Shown here in pieces: positions 47,685 through 56,254 of a DNA stretch of 64,000 nt. Every line of letters begins with the position of its first letter. Within the stretch, counting starts at the first letter, position 1. A program made the position numbers and the translations under genes. The stretch is from Lapidilactobacillus dextrinicus DSM 20335 (GTDB lineage: Bacteria; Bacillota; Bacilli; Lactobacillales; Lactobacillaceae): the NCBI RefSeq assembly GCF_001436095.1, contig NZ_AYYK01000008.1, positions 202,714-266,713 of the forward strand, in the 5' to 3' direction. Below the pieces are notes generated by a model. That model was not told where the DNA came from. It saw nothing but the letters and a program-made list of their open reading frames with translations, and did not search any database.

Positions 47685-48239
47685 TTATTGACGCTTAACT
47701 TTGTCTAACCATTGACTAAGAATATCGCGATCAACCAACTCAACTCCGACACCAGCTGCTAATTCTTGGGCGCCAGGTGAAAAAGTGGTGTTGGTAATGA
47801 CCACGGGATTTTGTAACTGATAAAAAGCACAACCAGTAAAAATCTCTTGAACGGCACTGTTATCAACGGGATGCTCGTAACGCTTGCACTGAAAACCGTA
47901 AGTTTCACCGTTTAACATCGCAGTGATGTCAACGCCCTGATCCCGAGTTGCTGGCGTAACGACGACATCTTCAAAACCACTTTTTTCTAAAAGTTTAGCT
48001 GTATAATTTTCAAAATCAAGACCAGACATTTTATCAATGCGTCTTAAATTAGTTCGACGAAAATCAAAAAAGTAGAGATAGGCTGAAATTCCCCACCAAA
48101 CGATTAAACCCAAGGCAGCAATAATTAACCAGGCCTTAATGGTATTTTGTTGACTGAGTACTAAATATTGATGGGCAAAAATATAAATTATCCAGACAAT
48201 AGCAGTTAATGCTGTTGCAATATAACGAAAAATTCTCAT
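47685..48239 (-). CDS. Membrane-anchored Mrr-like restriction endonuclease domain protein
   Basis: 184 residues. Two N-terminal membrane segments (about 7-27 and 37-58), then an Mrr_cat-type PD-(D/E)xK domain (about 70-180): MSGLDFENYTAKLLEKSGFEDV, catalytic region DQGVDITAMLNGETYGFQCKRY with the D and QxK residues present, and FSPGAQELAAGVGVELVDRD. The nuclease site is intact on sequence; the target is unknown. Such proteins may restrict incoming or modified DNA at the membrane. AAGGAG precedes the ATG. Single gene with no methyltransferase partner nearby. Confidence 0.8.
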   Translation of the reverse strand: MRIFRYIATALTAIVWIIYIFAHQYLVLSQQNTIKAWLIIAALGLIVWWGISAYLYFFDFRRTNLRRIDKMSGLDFENYTAKLLEKSGFEDVVVTPATRDQGVDITAMLNGETYGFQCKRYEHPVDNSAVQEIFTGCAFYQLQNPVVITNTTFSPGAQELAAGVGVELVDRDILSQWLDKVKRQ

Positions 48240-48434
48240 AAAAGAGCTCCTTAATAATCGAACGTATGTTTTAATATAACAAATAATAAGTTGAACAACA
48301 AGCGTTATCAGTGCTCACTACTTGAACTTAAGGCTTTTTAACAAAGAAAGTAAAACATATACAGGGCTGATGTCTAAGCTATACAATATAGAAGAAATAA
48401 TAGTGCTGTTAATAATCTAAGGAGGAATAGATTA

Positions 48435-49394
48435 ATGACTAACTTTAAGTTTGGGATTATGGGAACTGGGGGAATTGCCAATAAATTTGCTGAAGCCGTC
48501 GCATTAGTTGATAACTGTGAAATTGTAGCTGTTGCTAATCGTCATCTTGAGCGTGCTGTCTTATTTGCAAAAAAATACCAAATTCCTAATTATGGTGATG
48601 ATTTTGAAAAGATGTTGGTTGAGCAGCAATTAGATGCTGTTTATATCGCTACAACAACGAATGTACATTATCGCTTAACCAAATTATGTTTGAAACACCG
48701 GGTGCCTGTAATTTGTGAAAAAGCAATGTTTATGAATTCAGATGAAGCAATTGACGCCTTAACTGAAGCTGAAGAAAAAAAGGTTTTTGTGATGGAGGCC
48801 ATGTGGAGCCGCTTCTTACCTGTTTATCGCCAAGTCTTAAATTGGTTAGCAGATGATCGAATTGGCCAGTTAAAATTAACCAACTATGATATGGGATTTG
48901 TTGCTGAAGATAATCCCGATAATCGCTTTTTTAACCCCGATTTAGGCGGTGGTGCAACTTATGACTTGGTTGTTTATCTGTTTGAATTATCAACATTGTT
49001 AATGGGCAATGATTATTATAAGACAGATGTCGCTACAATTTGGCACCATGGTGTTGATGCAACCGATCATGTCACACTTCACTATTCAGAAGCTTTAGCA
49101 ACAATGACAGCAAGCTTTTTGACACGTTTAAGCGGCGATTTAGTGGCTTATGGAGAGCGGGGTAAAGTTGTGATACCTCACGCTAATGGTGCCACTGAAG
49201 CGATGTTATATGATAATCAAGGGCAATTGGTTGAACATTATCAAGACACTGAAACGACTAATGGTTTTGTCTATCAAATTCAAGAAGTGATGGACTGCGT
49301 TCAAAATGGTGCGTTACAAAGCGTTCTGGTACCACATGATTTAACAATTGCTAGCGCACGTTTGTATGATCAAATTTGGCAAAATAAATCATAA
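48435..49394 (+). CDS. Gfo/Idh/MocA-family oxidoreductase
   Basis: 319 residues. N-terminal NAD(P)-binding Rossmann domain (FGIMGTGGIANKFAEAV; VICEKAM in place of the usual EKP) and C-terminal substrate-binding domain (about 130-310; FFNPDLGGGATYDLVVY, GERGKVVIP). Probably a sugar or inositol dehydrogenase or dihydrodiol dehydrogenase-like enzyme; the substrate is unknown. AAGGAGG lies upstream of the ATG. Monocistronic, followed by the tyrS T-box region. Confidence 0.88.
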   Translation: MTNFKFGIMGTGGIANKFAEAVALVDNCEIVAVANRHLERAVLFAKKYQIPNYGDDFEKMLVEQQLDAVYIATTTNVHYRLTKLCLKHRVPVICEKAMFMNSDEAIDALTEAEEKKVFVMEAMWSRFLPVYRQVLNWLADDRIGQLKLTNYDMGFVAEDNPDNRFFNPDLGGGATYDLVVYLFELSTLLMGNDYYKTDVATIWHHGVDATDHVTLHYSEALATMTASFLTRLSGDLVAYGERGKVVIPHANGATEAMLYDNQGQLVEHYQDTETTNGFVYQIQEVMDCVQNGALQSVLVPHDLTIASARLYDQIWQNKS

Positions 49395-49499
49395 CTTTAA
49401 GATTTATGGATTTAAATGGTTGTTGTCACGCTCGTTTAAAAAGCGTCATCATGCTCTTGACTTTAGTCCTAGAACAATGATACGCTGGTGCTAATTTAA

Positions 49500-49709
49500 T
49501 AATTAAAGTCTTTCCCAGTAGTTGTTAAGAGGTCGCTCAGAAAGCTGATGGTCGCTGTGAATCAGTCGCTTCTTAATCAACGAATTACACTAGACACTTA
49601 TTTGGCTTTGTTCACCATAAGAACTTAAAGTTGTCTGCATTAGCAGGTAATTGGGTGGTACCGCGGTAAATTATCGTCCCTGATCATTTTTTGATCAGGG
49701 ATTTTTTAG
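49500..49709 (+). promoter_or_regulatory. T-box riboswitch of tyrS
   Basis: Contains the conserved T-box GGGTGGTACCGCGG (about 49653-49666), followed by the terminator ATCGTCCCTGATC-loop-GATCAGGGATTTTTT (49674-49708). A GUCU/AGAC closing stem and a TAC triplet at 49586-49588 (cgaatTACac) near the end of stem I fit a tyrosine specifier. Uncharged tRNA-Tyr is expected to stabilise the antiterminator and turn on tyrS. The 49395-49500 stretch upstream has no gene. Confidence 0.93.
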
Positions 49710-49780
49710 TATCTGCAGATGAACGAACCAATGAATAAGTTAAGTATAGGGAAGAAAAAATCAATAAAGGAGTTTTTATA

Positions 49781-51046
49781 ATGGAAAGAAATGAAATTTT
49801 AGCTGATTTAGAGTGGCGTGGCGCAGTCAATCAAGTAACTGATCTTGATGGCTTACAAAAATTAACAGAAGAAAAGGCAGTTTCATTATATTGTGGTGCA
49901 GATCCAACTGGTGATTCATTGCATATTGGCCATTTAATTCCCTTCATGATTTTGAAACGATTCCAAATGGCCGGGCATCATCCAATCATTGTTATCGGTG
50001 GTGGAACTGGTTCAATTGGTGATCCATCAGGTCGTAAATCAGAACGCCAATTACAGACAATGGATCAAGTGCAACACAATAAAGAAGCTTTGACGAAACA
50101 AATGACTCGCTTGTTTGGAACTGATAACTTCGATATTGTCGATAACTATGACTGGCTTTCTAAAATTAGCTTATTGGACTTTCTTCGTATTTACGGTAAA
50201 GAATTCCCAATTAATGTCATGTTAAATAAGGAAGTCGTGGCTTCCCGTTTATCAGCTGGTATTTCGTTCACTGAATTTACGTATCAAATTTTACAATCAA
50301 TTGATTTCTTAACGCTTTATCGGGAACATGATGTGCAATTACAAATCGGTGGTGCTGATCAATGGGGTAATATTACTGCCGGCACGGATTTGATTCATAA
50401 ACTTGAAGGCTCAGAAGCACGCGTTTATGGTTTAACCATTCCTCTAATGTTGAAAGCTGACGGGACTAAGTTTGGTAAGACTGCTGGTGGGGCTGTCTGG
50501 TTAGATGCTGAAAAGACGACACCATACGAGTTCTACCAATTCTGGTTAAACCAAGATGATCGCGATGTGGTTAAATACTTGAAGTACTTCACATTCTTGT
50601 CACATGATGAAATTGAGGCTTTGGCCGAAAAGGTAGCCACTGAACCTGAAAAGCGTGAAGCCCAACGGACATTGGCCCGCGAAGTAACGAACTTTGTTCA
50701 TGGTCAAAAAGCTGTTGAAGAAGCAGAACACATTTCTGCGGCACTCTTTACAGGTAATTTAACAGATTTATCTGCTGAAGAGATTGAACAAGGATTTAAA
50801 GGTATGCCAAGTGTTACAATTGCACCAACTAAAATTAATTTAGTAGAGTTCTTGGTTGATTTAACGAAGATTGAACCAAGTCGTCGTCAAGCCCGTGAAG
50901 ATATTCAAAATGGCGCTATTTACGTTAACGGACAACGCCAAAATGAAACTGATTTTGAAGTTGATACTAATGCTGCCTTTGATGGTAAATTTGTGATTAT
51001 TCGTAAAGGTAAGAAGAAATACACATTGGTACGAATTGCTGACTAA
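49781..51046 (+). CDS. tyrS: Tyrosyl-tRNA synthetase
   Basis: 421 residues, full length. Class I synthetase charging tRNA-Tyr. HIGH motif in DSLHIGHLIPF, tyrosine-site QIGGADQWGNITAG, KMSKS-equivalent KFGKT in ADGTKFGKTAGGAVWL, and a C-terminal S4 RNA-binding domain (about 350-421; SRRQAREDIQNGAIYVNGQRQ). AAAGGAG precedes the ATG. Controlled by the upstream T-box. Terminator downstream. Confidence 0.97.
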   Translation: MERNEILADLEWRGAVNQVTDLDGLQKLTEEKAVSLYCGADPTGDSLHIGHLIPFMILKRFQMAGHHPIIVIGGGTGSIGDPSGRKSERQLQTMDQVQHNKEALTKQMTRLFGTDNFDIVDNYDWLSKISLLDFLRIYGKEFPINVMLNKEVVASRLSAGISFTEFTYQILQSIDFLTLYREHDVQLQIGGADQWGNITAGTDLIHKLEGSEARVYGLTIPLMLKADGTKFGKTAGGAVWLDAEKTTPYEFYQFWLNQDDRDVVKYLKYFTFLSHDEIEALAEKVATEPEKREAQRTLAREVTNFVHGQKAVEEAEHISAALFTGNLTDLSAEEIEQGFKGMPSVTIAPTKINLVEFLVDLTKIEPSRRQAREDIQNGAIYVNGQRQNETDFEVDTNAAFDGKFVIIRKGKKKYTLVRIAD

Positions 51047-51060
51047 TTTAAATATTCAAT

Positions 51061-51106
51061 GAAAATTGCCAGAACAAATGTTTAGTTTGTTTTGGCAATT
51101 TTTGTT
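51061..51106 (+). terminator. Terminator after tyrS
   Basis: AAATTGCCAGAACAAA pairs with TTTGTTTTGGCAATTT, then a T run. Confidence 0.8.
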
Positions 51107-51253
51107 ATGATGGTAAAAGTGCATTCTAATCAATAGAGACTTTAACTTGAATGTTCTGATCAATAATAAGATTGATTGTTATGCTATTGTAATATGTGTG
51201 TAACCTGAATTAGTTATACTGGCAATTAATGACAGATGTAGGAGTGTAATTTT

Positions 51254-52582
51254 TTGGGGAAATTAACAAATCGTTTATGGGCAGCTATTGCAATAGTTCT
51301 ATTAGGTAGCCCAATTTTAATAAAAGCAAATAATGTTCAGGCTGATAAGGTTGCGGAAACTAAATCGGCAATTTCTAATAACAAAAGTGATTCAGAGAAG
51401 TTATTAGCTCAAATTAACAAACAACAAGAAAAAGTTGACCAATTAAATAATGATGTTTCTAATAAAGTCGTGGCTATTGATGAGACACAAAAATCAATTA
51501 CGTCAGTTGAAAGCCGGGTTAAAGAACTTAATGGTGAAATCAGTCAGGCTGAGGCAGAATTAAAAGCACGGAAATCCGTTTTGCGGGAACAGTTGATTGA
51601 ATTGCAAAAGAAATCAACCAATAGTGTCTCTGGTAATGTTTATATTGACTTTATTTTAAATAGCGATGACTTCACTGACTTAATTTCGCGGACTTTTGCT
51701 GTGGGTAAGTTAAATAAAGCCAATAAAGATGCTATGGATGCAGTTACGGCTGCTAAAGAGAAATTAGCATCTTTAAAGACGGAGCAAGAAACTAAGAAGC
51801 AAGACTTAGTGACAACTAAAGATAAGTTAACTAAGCAAAAAGAAGACTTAGTCACCGCCAAAAAAGAGGCAGAAACTGCTCAAGATAGTTTGCAAAAGCA
51901 ACTTGATGATAATAAGACGACGCTAGCAGGACTTCAAAAAGAATTAAATGCAGCTGTTGCAGCAGCTGCAGCTAAATTAAAAGCAGAGCAGGAAGCTCAA
52001 GCTAAAAAAGCCGCTGAAGCTGCTGCAGCTAAGGCTGCCCAAAAAGCTGCTTCAACAGCAGCTAAAGCGTCAAGTAAAAGCTCAGCGTCTGTAAGTCGTA
52101 CGAGTCAAGCGATAAGTAGTTCTAGTACTAAGGCCACTACAGATACAAGTTCAGTTACTACTGATTCTTCTGAAACAACAACTAAAACTAATGACTCAAA
52201 CCAAGATACAACTGCTGATTTGCCAGTAGTTTCTGGTGGTTCAATGATTAGCGTTGCTGCCCAATTTGTTGGTGTGACACCTTACGTTTATGGTGGCACA
52301 ACACCAGCTGGATTTGATTGCTCAGGTTTAGTGTGGTATGCCGCAGCACATGCCGGTGTTTCTTTACCAAGAACATCTGGTGCACAGAGTACACAAGGTT
52401 CGTATGTTGCTATTAGCGATTTACAAGCCGGTGACTTAGTTTTCTGGGGTGGTGTGGGCTCTGCTTACCATGTCGGAATTTATATTGGCGGCGGCAGTTA
52501 TATTCATGCGCCTCGTCCAGGTCAAAAAGTATCCGTTGGTACAATTAGTGGCTATCGCCCAAGTTTTGGTCGACGTCTATAA
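51254..52582 (+). CDS. Secreted NlpC/P60 peptidoglycan endopeptidase with coiled coil
   Basis: 442 residues. Starts at a TTG with GGAGTG about 9 nt upstream; no in-frame ATG nearby. Signal peptide (about 1-31, cleavage after NVQA), a long coiled coil (about 35-265) like that of PcsB/CwlO-type hydrolases, an Ala/Lys- then Ser/Thr-rich linker (about 240-320), and a C-terminal NlpC/P60 domain with catalytic Cys in TPAGFDCSGLVWYA and His in SAYHVGIYIGGGSYIH. Expected to cut D-glutamyl-diamino-acid bonds during growth or division, possibly under FtsEX control as for coiled-coil homologues. Own terminator downstream. Confidence 0.92.
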   Translation: MGKLTNRLWAAIAIVLLGSPILIKANNVQADKVAETKSAISNNKSDSEKLLAQINKQQEKVDQLNNDVSNKVVAIDETQKSITSVESRVKELNGEISQAEAELKARKSVLREQLIELQKKSTNSVSGNVYIDFILNSDDFTDLISRTFAVGKLNKANKDAMDAVTAAKEKLASLKTEQETKKQDLVTTKDKLTKQKEDLVTAKKEAETAQDSLQKQLDDNKTTLAGLQKELNAAVAAAAAKLKAEQEAQAKKAAEAAAAKAAQKAASTAAKASSKSSASVSRTSQAISSSSTKATTDTSSVTTDSSETTTKTNDSNQDTTADLPVVSGGSMISVAAQFVGVTPYVYGGTTPAGFDCSGLVWYAAAHAGVSLPRTSGAQSTQGSYVAISDLQAGDLVFWGGVGSAYHVGIYIGGGSYIHAPRPGQKVSVGTISGYRPSFGRRL

Positions 52583-52623
52583 TAAAAAAAGAGTAACCAC
52601 TTAAATGGTTACTCTTTTTTTAG
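52583..52623. terminator. Bidirectional terminator
   Basis: AAAAAAAGAGTAACCA / TGGTTACTCTTTTTTT perfect stem between convergent genes. Confidence 0.92.
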
Positions 52624-53279
52624 TTTGTTTGAGGAATTGCATCAACAAAAATATAGCTTGCAGATTTATAACTAATTGAAATTTCTTGATGATCTTCAGT
52701 TGTGACGACGATTGGCCCTTCGAACGGTTCATGTCGTTGAATGGTAATGATCGAACCGAGTGGGAGATGCAACCCTTCAAAGTACATCAAAAATTCATGA
52801 TTATCAATGACGCGTTTAACTTGAACAGTTTGTCCGTCGGCAGTATCAATTAATACTTGATCACTTAGGTCGCTTAAATCGGCATTACCAGGCACTAAAC
52901 CACCATGAGGACAACGCTTGGGATCTTGTAGAAAATCGTTTAAACGTTGAATGAGCATGCCATCAGTCGCATGCTCTAGAGCATCTGCTGCTTCATGGAC
53001 TTCGCTAATGTTGTAATTCAGTTTGTCGTGGAGAAAAACTTCCCAAATACGATGACGCCGAACTAAGTTAGTTGCAATTTTAGTACCTTTTTCAGTTAAA
53101 GAGATTTCATTATAAGGTGTATGTTTAACGAGCTCTTCTTTAGAAAGACTGGTTAGCATTTCGGTAACCGAGGGTGCGCTAACTTGTAAGATATCGGCGA
53201 TGTTTTTATTGGTGATTTTACGCCGATCATGTGATAGCTCATAAATTGCTTTTAAATAGTTTTCTTGATTTGGTGACAT
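52620..53279 (-). CDS. mntR: DtxR/MntR-family metalloregulator
   Basis: 219 residues. Winged-helix DNA-binding domain (about 1-70; NQENYLKAIYELSHDRRKITNKNIADILQV), metal-binding dimerisation domain (about 72-140; LVRRHRIWEVFLHDKL, DALEHATD, CPHGG), and a C-terminal SH3/FeoA-like domain. The length and DtxR fold fit manganese- or iron-responsive repressors of lactobacilli; which metal is not decided by sequence. GGAGG lies upstream of the ATG. Monocistronic and divergent from kup. Confidence 0.88.
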   Translation of the reverse strand: MSPNQENYLKAIYELSHDRRKITNKNIADILQVSAPSVTEMLTSLSKEELVKHTPYNEISLTEKGTKIATNLVRRHRIWEVFLHDKLNYNISEVHEAADALEHATDGMLIQRLNDFLQDPKRCPHGGLVPGNADLSDLSDQVLIDTADGQTVQVKRVIDNHEFLMYFEGLHLPLGSIITIQRHEPFEGPIVVTTEDHQEISISYKSASYIFVDAIPQTN

Positions 53280-53809
53280 CAGCCGACCTCCAGCAATGAC
53301 TTGTATTCTTATTATAACGTATTTGGCAAACTTTAAATAGTTTCAAAAATATAGAATCACTAACTTTAAAACATGGCTTAAATCTGCGCTTGAATGCCTT
53401 GAAAACACTGCTAGCATCGGCTTTTGATCTTGATGGTGAAGACTGTTTTTTAAAGTGGGTTGACACGTAAGCATTTATCTTGTAAAGTGGCGTCATTGGC
53501 TTGAATATTAAGTGATAGGATACATTAATTCAACACTTAGTTATCACAGGCTATTTTTTATGGACGCATGTTAATTCTGATGACTAATTACAGGATTCTT
53601 ATTATGGCTCGATTAGTTAAGATTTATACATAAAGACCATTTTTAAATGACAAAGTGGCCTTGAATAAGCCCCTAGTGGGTGAATATCATAGTTAAAGTT
53701 TCACCGTTGAATTGATCGAAGACATGTATTCTTCCTGTAATGTTATTTGTGATTTAAATGCGCTACAATGAGTTATCATCGCTTTTTTGCTAAGTTGGAG
53801 GAAGTTAAA
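53280..53809. other. Intergenic region between mntR and kup
   Basis: 530 bp without a convincing gene. It includes GTGATA...TATCAC (about 53510-53548) as a long-loop inverted repeat and a TACAAT (53764-53769) near the kup start. I see no recognisable riboswitch; a c-di-AMP (ydaO) aptamer, sometimes found before kup genes, is not evident. Confidence 0.5.
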
Positions 53810-55918
53810 ATGCGTTTGAATAAAAAGAAGCGGAGTACCATTTCCGTTGCGGGATTATTGATTACAATCGGGATTGTTTATGGTGATATTGGTACGTCAC
53901 CATTATATGTTATGAAGACAATCATTGGCGACAATGGTGGTTTAACAACGGCGACTCGTGAAATGATTATGGGGAGTATCTCGTTAATTTTTTGGACGGT
54001 TATGTTATTAACCACCGTTAAATATGTTCTGATTGCGTTGCAGGCATTAAATCATGGTGAAGGTGGGATTTTCTCACTATATGCTTTGGTTAGGCGTCGT
54101 GCTAAATGGTTAATCTATCCAGCTTTAATTGGTGGTGCCGCTTTACTTGCAGACGGTATGTTAACGCCAGCTGTGACGGTAACTACTGCCATTGAAGGTC
54201 TAAAGGGAATTGACTTTAATGGGATAACGTTTGTCACAACGCAGCAAGAAGTTATTATCATTACGATTGTGATTCTATCAGTGCTCTTTATGATCCAACG
54301 CTTTGGCACTGGTGTTATTGGTCGTGCATTTGGCCCCATCATGTTTATTTGGTTCCTATTCTTGGGCGTCACTGGCTTTTTACACATGTTGGCTGACTTA
54401 TCTATCTTGAAGTCATTGAACCCTTATTACGCAGTTAAACTGCTCTTCTTTAGTCCAGACAATCATGTAGGTGTCTTTATACTCGGTAGTGTCTTCTTGG
54501 CGACAACAGGTGCTGAGGCGCTTTATTCAGACGTTGGCCATGTTGGTCGAGTGAATATTTATGGCAGTTGGCCTTTTGTCTTTGTTAGTTTGATGCTTAA
54601 TTATTTAGGCCAAGGTGTCTGGGTGATGAACAATGCAAATAATGCCGCATTAGGTCATGACGCAACATTTAATCCTTTCTTTGAAATGTTACCAGGTCAA
54701 TGGCGCTTAATTGGGATTGTTTTAGCAACATTAGCGGCCATTATTGCTTCACAAGCTTTAATTACTGGGTCTTATACCTTAGTTTCTGAAGCTGTGCGCT
54801 TAAAGTTCTTCCCTCGAATGAAAATTATTTACCCATCAGAAAAGCATGGGCAAATTTATATCCCACTAGTTAATTCTATTTTATGGGTTGCTTGTATTAT
54901 CATTATTTTGTTCTTCCGGACATCAGCTCATATGGAAGCAGCGTATGGTTTAGCTATTACCGTAACGATGTTAATGACGACGTTACTGTTATACCAATTC
55001 CTACGTCAAAGTAATGTGAAGATGATTTGGGCAGGGGCCATGGTTGTTTTCTTTGGCGCAGTTGAAACAATGTTCTTGATTTCTTCATTGGTTAAATTTG
55101 TCCATGGTGGTTATGTAACAGCCATCATCGCTGGTTTAATTCTTCTGGTCATGTATATTTGGTACTATGGTAATCGAATTCGCGACACAGAAGAATTCCA
55201 ATCAGCCTATATCAGTCTTAACGACTATAAAGATCAATTGGTTAAATTAAGCAATGATGATTCAATGCCAATTTTCAGTGATAATGTTGTTTATATGGCT
55301 AAGGTTAAGCCGGGCAGCATGATTAAACGGGAAATATTATATTCGATTCTCGATAAGCGTCCTAAACGGGCTAAAGCTTATTGGTTCGTCACAGTTAATG
55401 TCACAGATGATCCTTATACTGCTGAGTATAGCGTCGATACGATGGGCACACGTAATGTTATTAACGTTCAATTGTACTTAGGCTTCAGACGTGAACAACG
55501 TGTGAATGTTTACTTACGGGCGATTGTTCATGAAATGATTGCACGTGGCCAAATCGATCCACAACCACAGAAATACACGACAATTCGTGGTCGTGATGTG
55601 GGCGACTTTAGTTTCGTAATCGTTCAAGATGTTATTTCACCACAAACGCAAATTGGTGCTTTTGAACGGGCGATTATTTCCTTGCGGGTTGGTTTACAAA
55701 ACATCACCAGCAATCCTGCTTCTTGGTTTGGCTTGGAGTTTGCGGATGTTATTGTCGAAAAAGTGCCATTAATTCTCGGTAAAACTAAACCATTAAGTTT
55801 ACGTTATTTAAACCGTGAAAAAGCACGAGTATTGCATTCACGCTTGCATAAAGAGCAAGAACTTAAACACATCAAAGTTCCTGATTTAGAAGACAAAGAT
55901 GAGTTTGAAGATCAATAA
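53810..55918 (+). CDS. kup: Kup-family potassium transporter
   Basis: 702 residues with about 12 membrane segments in the first 470 residues and a cytosolic C-terminal domain. Proton-coupled K+ uptake. Family signatures: GIVYGDIGTSPLYVMKTI at the first segment, ALNHGEGGIFSLYALVRRR, ADGMLTPAVTVTTAIEGLKG, and TTGAEALYSDVGHVGR. GGAGG precedes ATG 53810, 42 bases inside the longer open frame. Strong terminator downstream. Confidence 0.95.
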   Translation: MRLNKKKRSTISVAGLLITIGIVYGDIGTSPLYVMKTIIGDNGGLTTATREMIMGSISLIFWTVMLLTTVKYVLIALQALNHGEGGIFSLYALVRRRAKWLIYPALIGGAALLADGMLTPAVTVTTAIEGLKGIDFNGITFVTTQQEVIIITIVILSVLFMIQRFGTGVIGRAFGPIMFIWFLFLGVTGFLHMLADLSILKSLNPYYAVKLLFFSPDNHVGVFILGSVFLATTGAEALYSDVGHVGRVNIYGSWPFVFVSLMLNYLGQGVWVMNNANNAALGHDATFNPFFEMLPGQWRLIGIVLATLAAIIASQALITGSYTLVSEAVRLKFFPRMKIIYPSEKHGQIYIPLVNSILWVACIIIILFFRTSAHMEAAYGLAITVTMLMTTLLLYQFLRQSNVKMIWAGAMVVFFGAVETMFLISSLVKFVHGGYVTAIIAGLILLVMYIWYYGNRIRDTEEFQSAYISLNDYKDQLVKLSNDDSMPIFSDNVVYMAKVKPGSMIKREILYSILDKRPKRAKAYWFVTVNVTDDPYTAEYSVDTMGTRNVINVQLYLGFRREQRVNVYLRAIVHEMIARGQIDPQPQKYTTIRGRDVGDFSFVIVQDVISPQTQIGAFERAIISLRVGLQNITSNPASWFGLEFADVIVEKVPLILGKTKPLSLRYLNREKARVLHSRLHKEQELKHIKVPDLEDKDEFEDQ

Positions 55919-55955
55919 AATAAAACCCGCGGCTAATATTGGCCGCGGGTTTTAT
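55919..55955 (+). terminator. Terminator after kup
   Basis: AAAACCCGCGGC / GCCGCGGGTTTT stem with an 8 nt loop, T run following. Confidence 0.92.
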
Positions 55956-55978
55956 TTTTAACTCATTCGAACAATAAA

Positions 55979-56011
55979 AAAACTCTGGACAATTACATCC
56001 AGAGTTTTTTA
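55979..56011 (-). terminator. Terminator of tRNA-Thr
   Basis: AAAAAACTCTGGA / TCCAGAGTTTTTT stem, placed just downstream of the minus-strand tRNA. Confidence 0.88.
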
Positions 56012-56016
56012 CATTA

Positions 56017-56089
56017 AGCCGTCTAGCGGATTCGAACCGCCGACCTCATCCTTACCATGGATGCGCTCTACCTACTGAGCTAAGACGGC
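56017..56089 (-). tRNA. tRNA-Thr(GGT)
   Basis: Reading the minus strand: acceptor stem GCCGTCT/AGACGGC (56083-56089 with 56018-56024), D arm TAGCTCAGTAGGTAGAGC, anticodon stem CATCC/GGATG with loop ATGGTAA giving anticodon GGT (threonine), and T arm GGCGGTTCGAATCCGCT. Discriminator T at 56017; CCA is not encoded. Confidence 0.96.
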
Positions 56090-56254
56090 ATTAACAATAA
56101 ATAGTATATAGAATGAAAGAACAAATTGTCAACTGGAATTTTTAGGCCTTAGTGGTGTTAAAAATAGAGCAGCATTCTCATATTTGTTTAATCAAACCTC
56201 TAATGTTACAATCGTTTTAATTATTGAAATTATATTGAGAAGGGTTGTTAGCCA

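Noticed and set aside
53280..53809. c-di-AMP (ydaO) riboswitch before kup
   Set aside because: No match to the conserved aptamer core could be found by eye.
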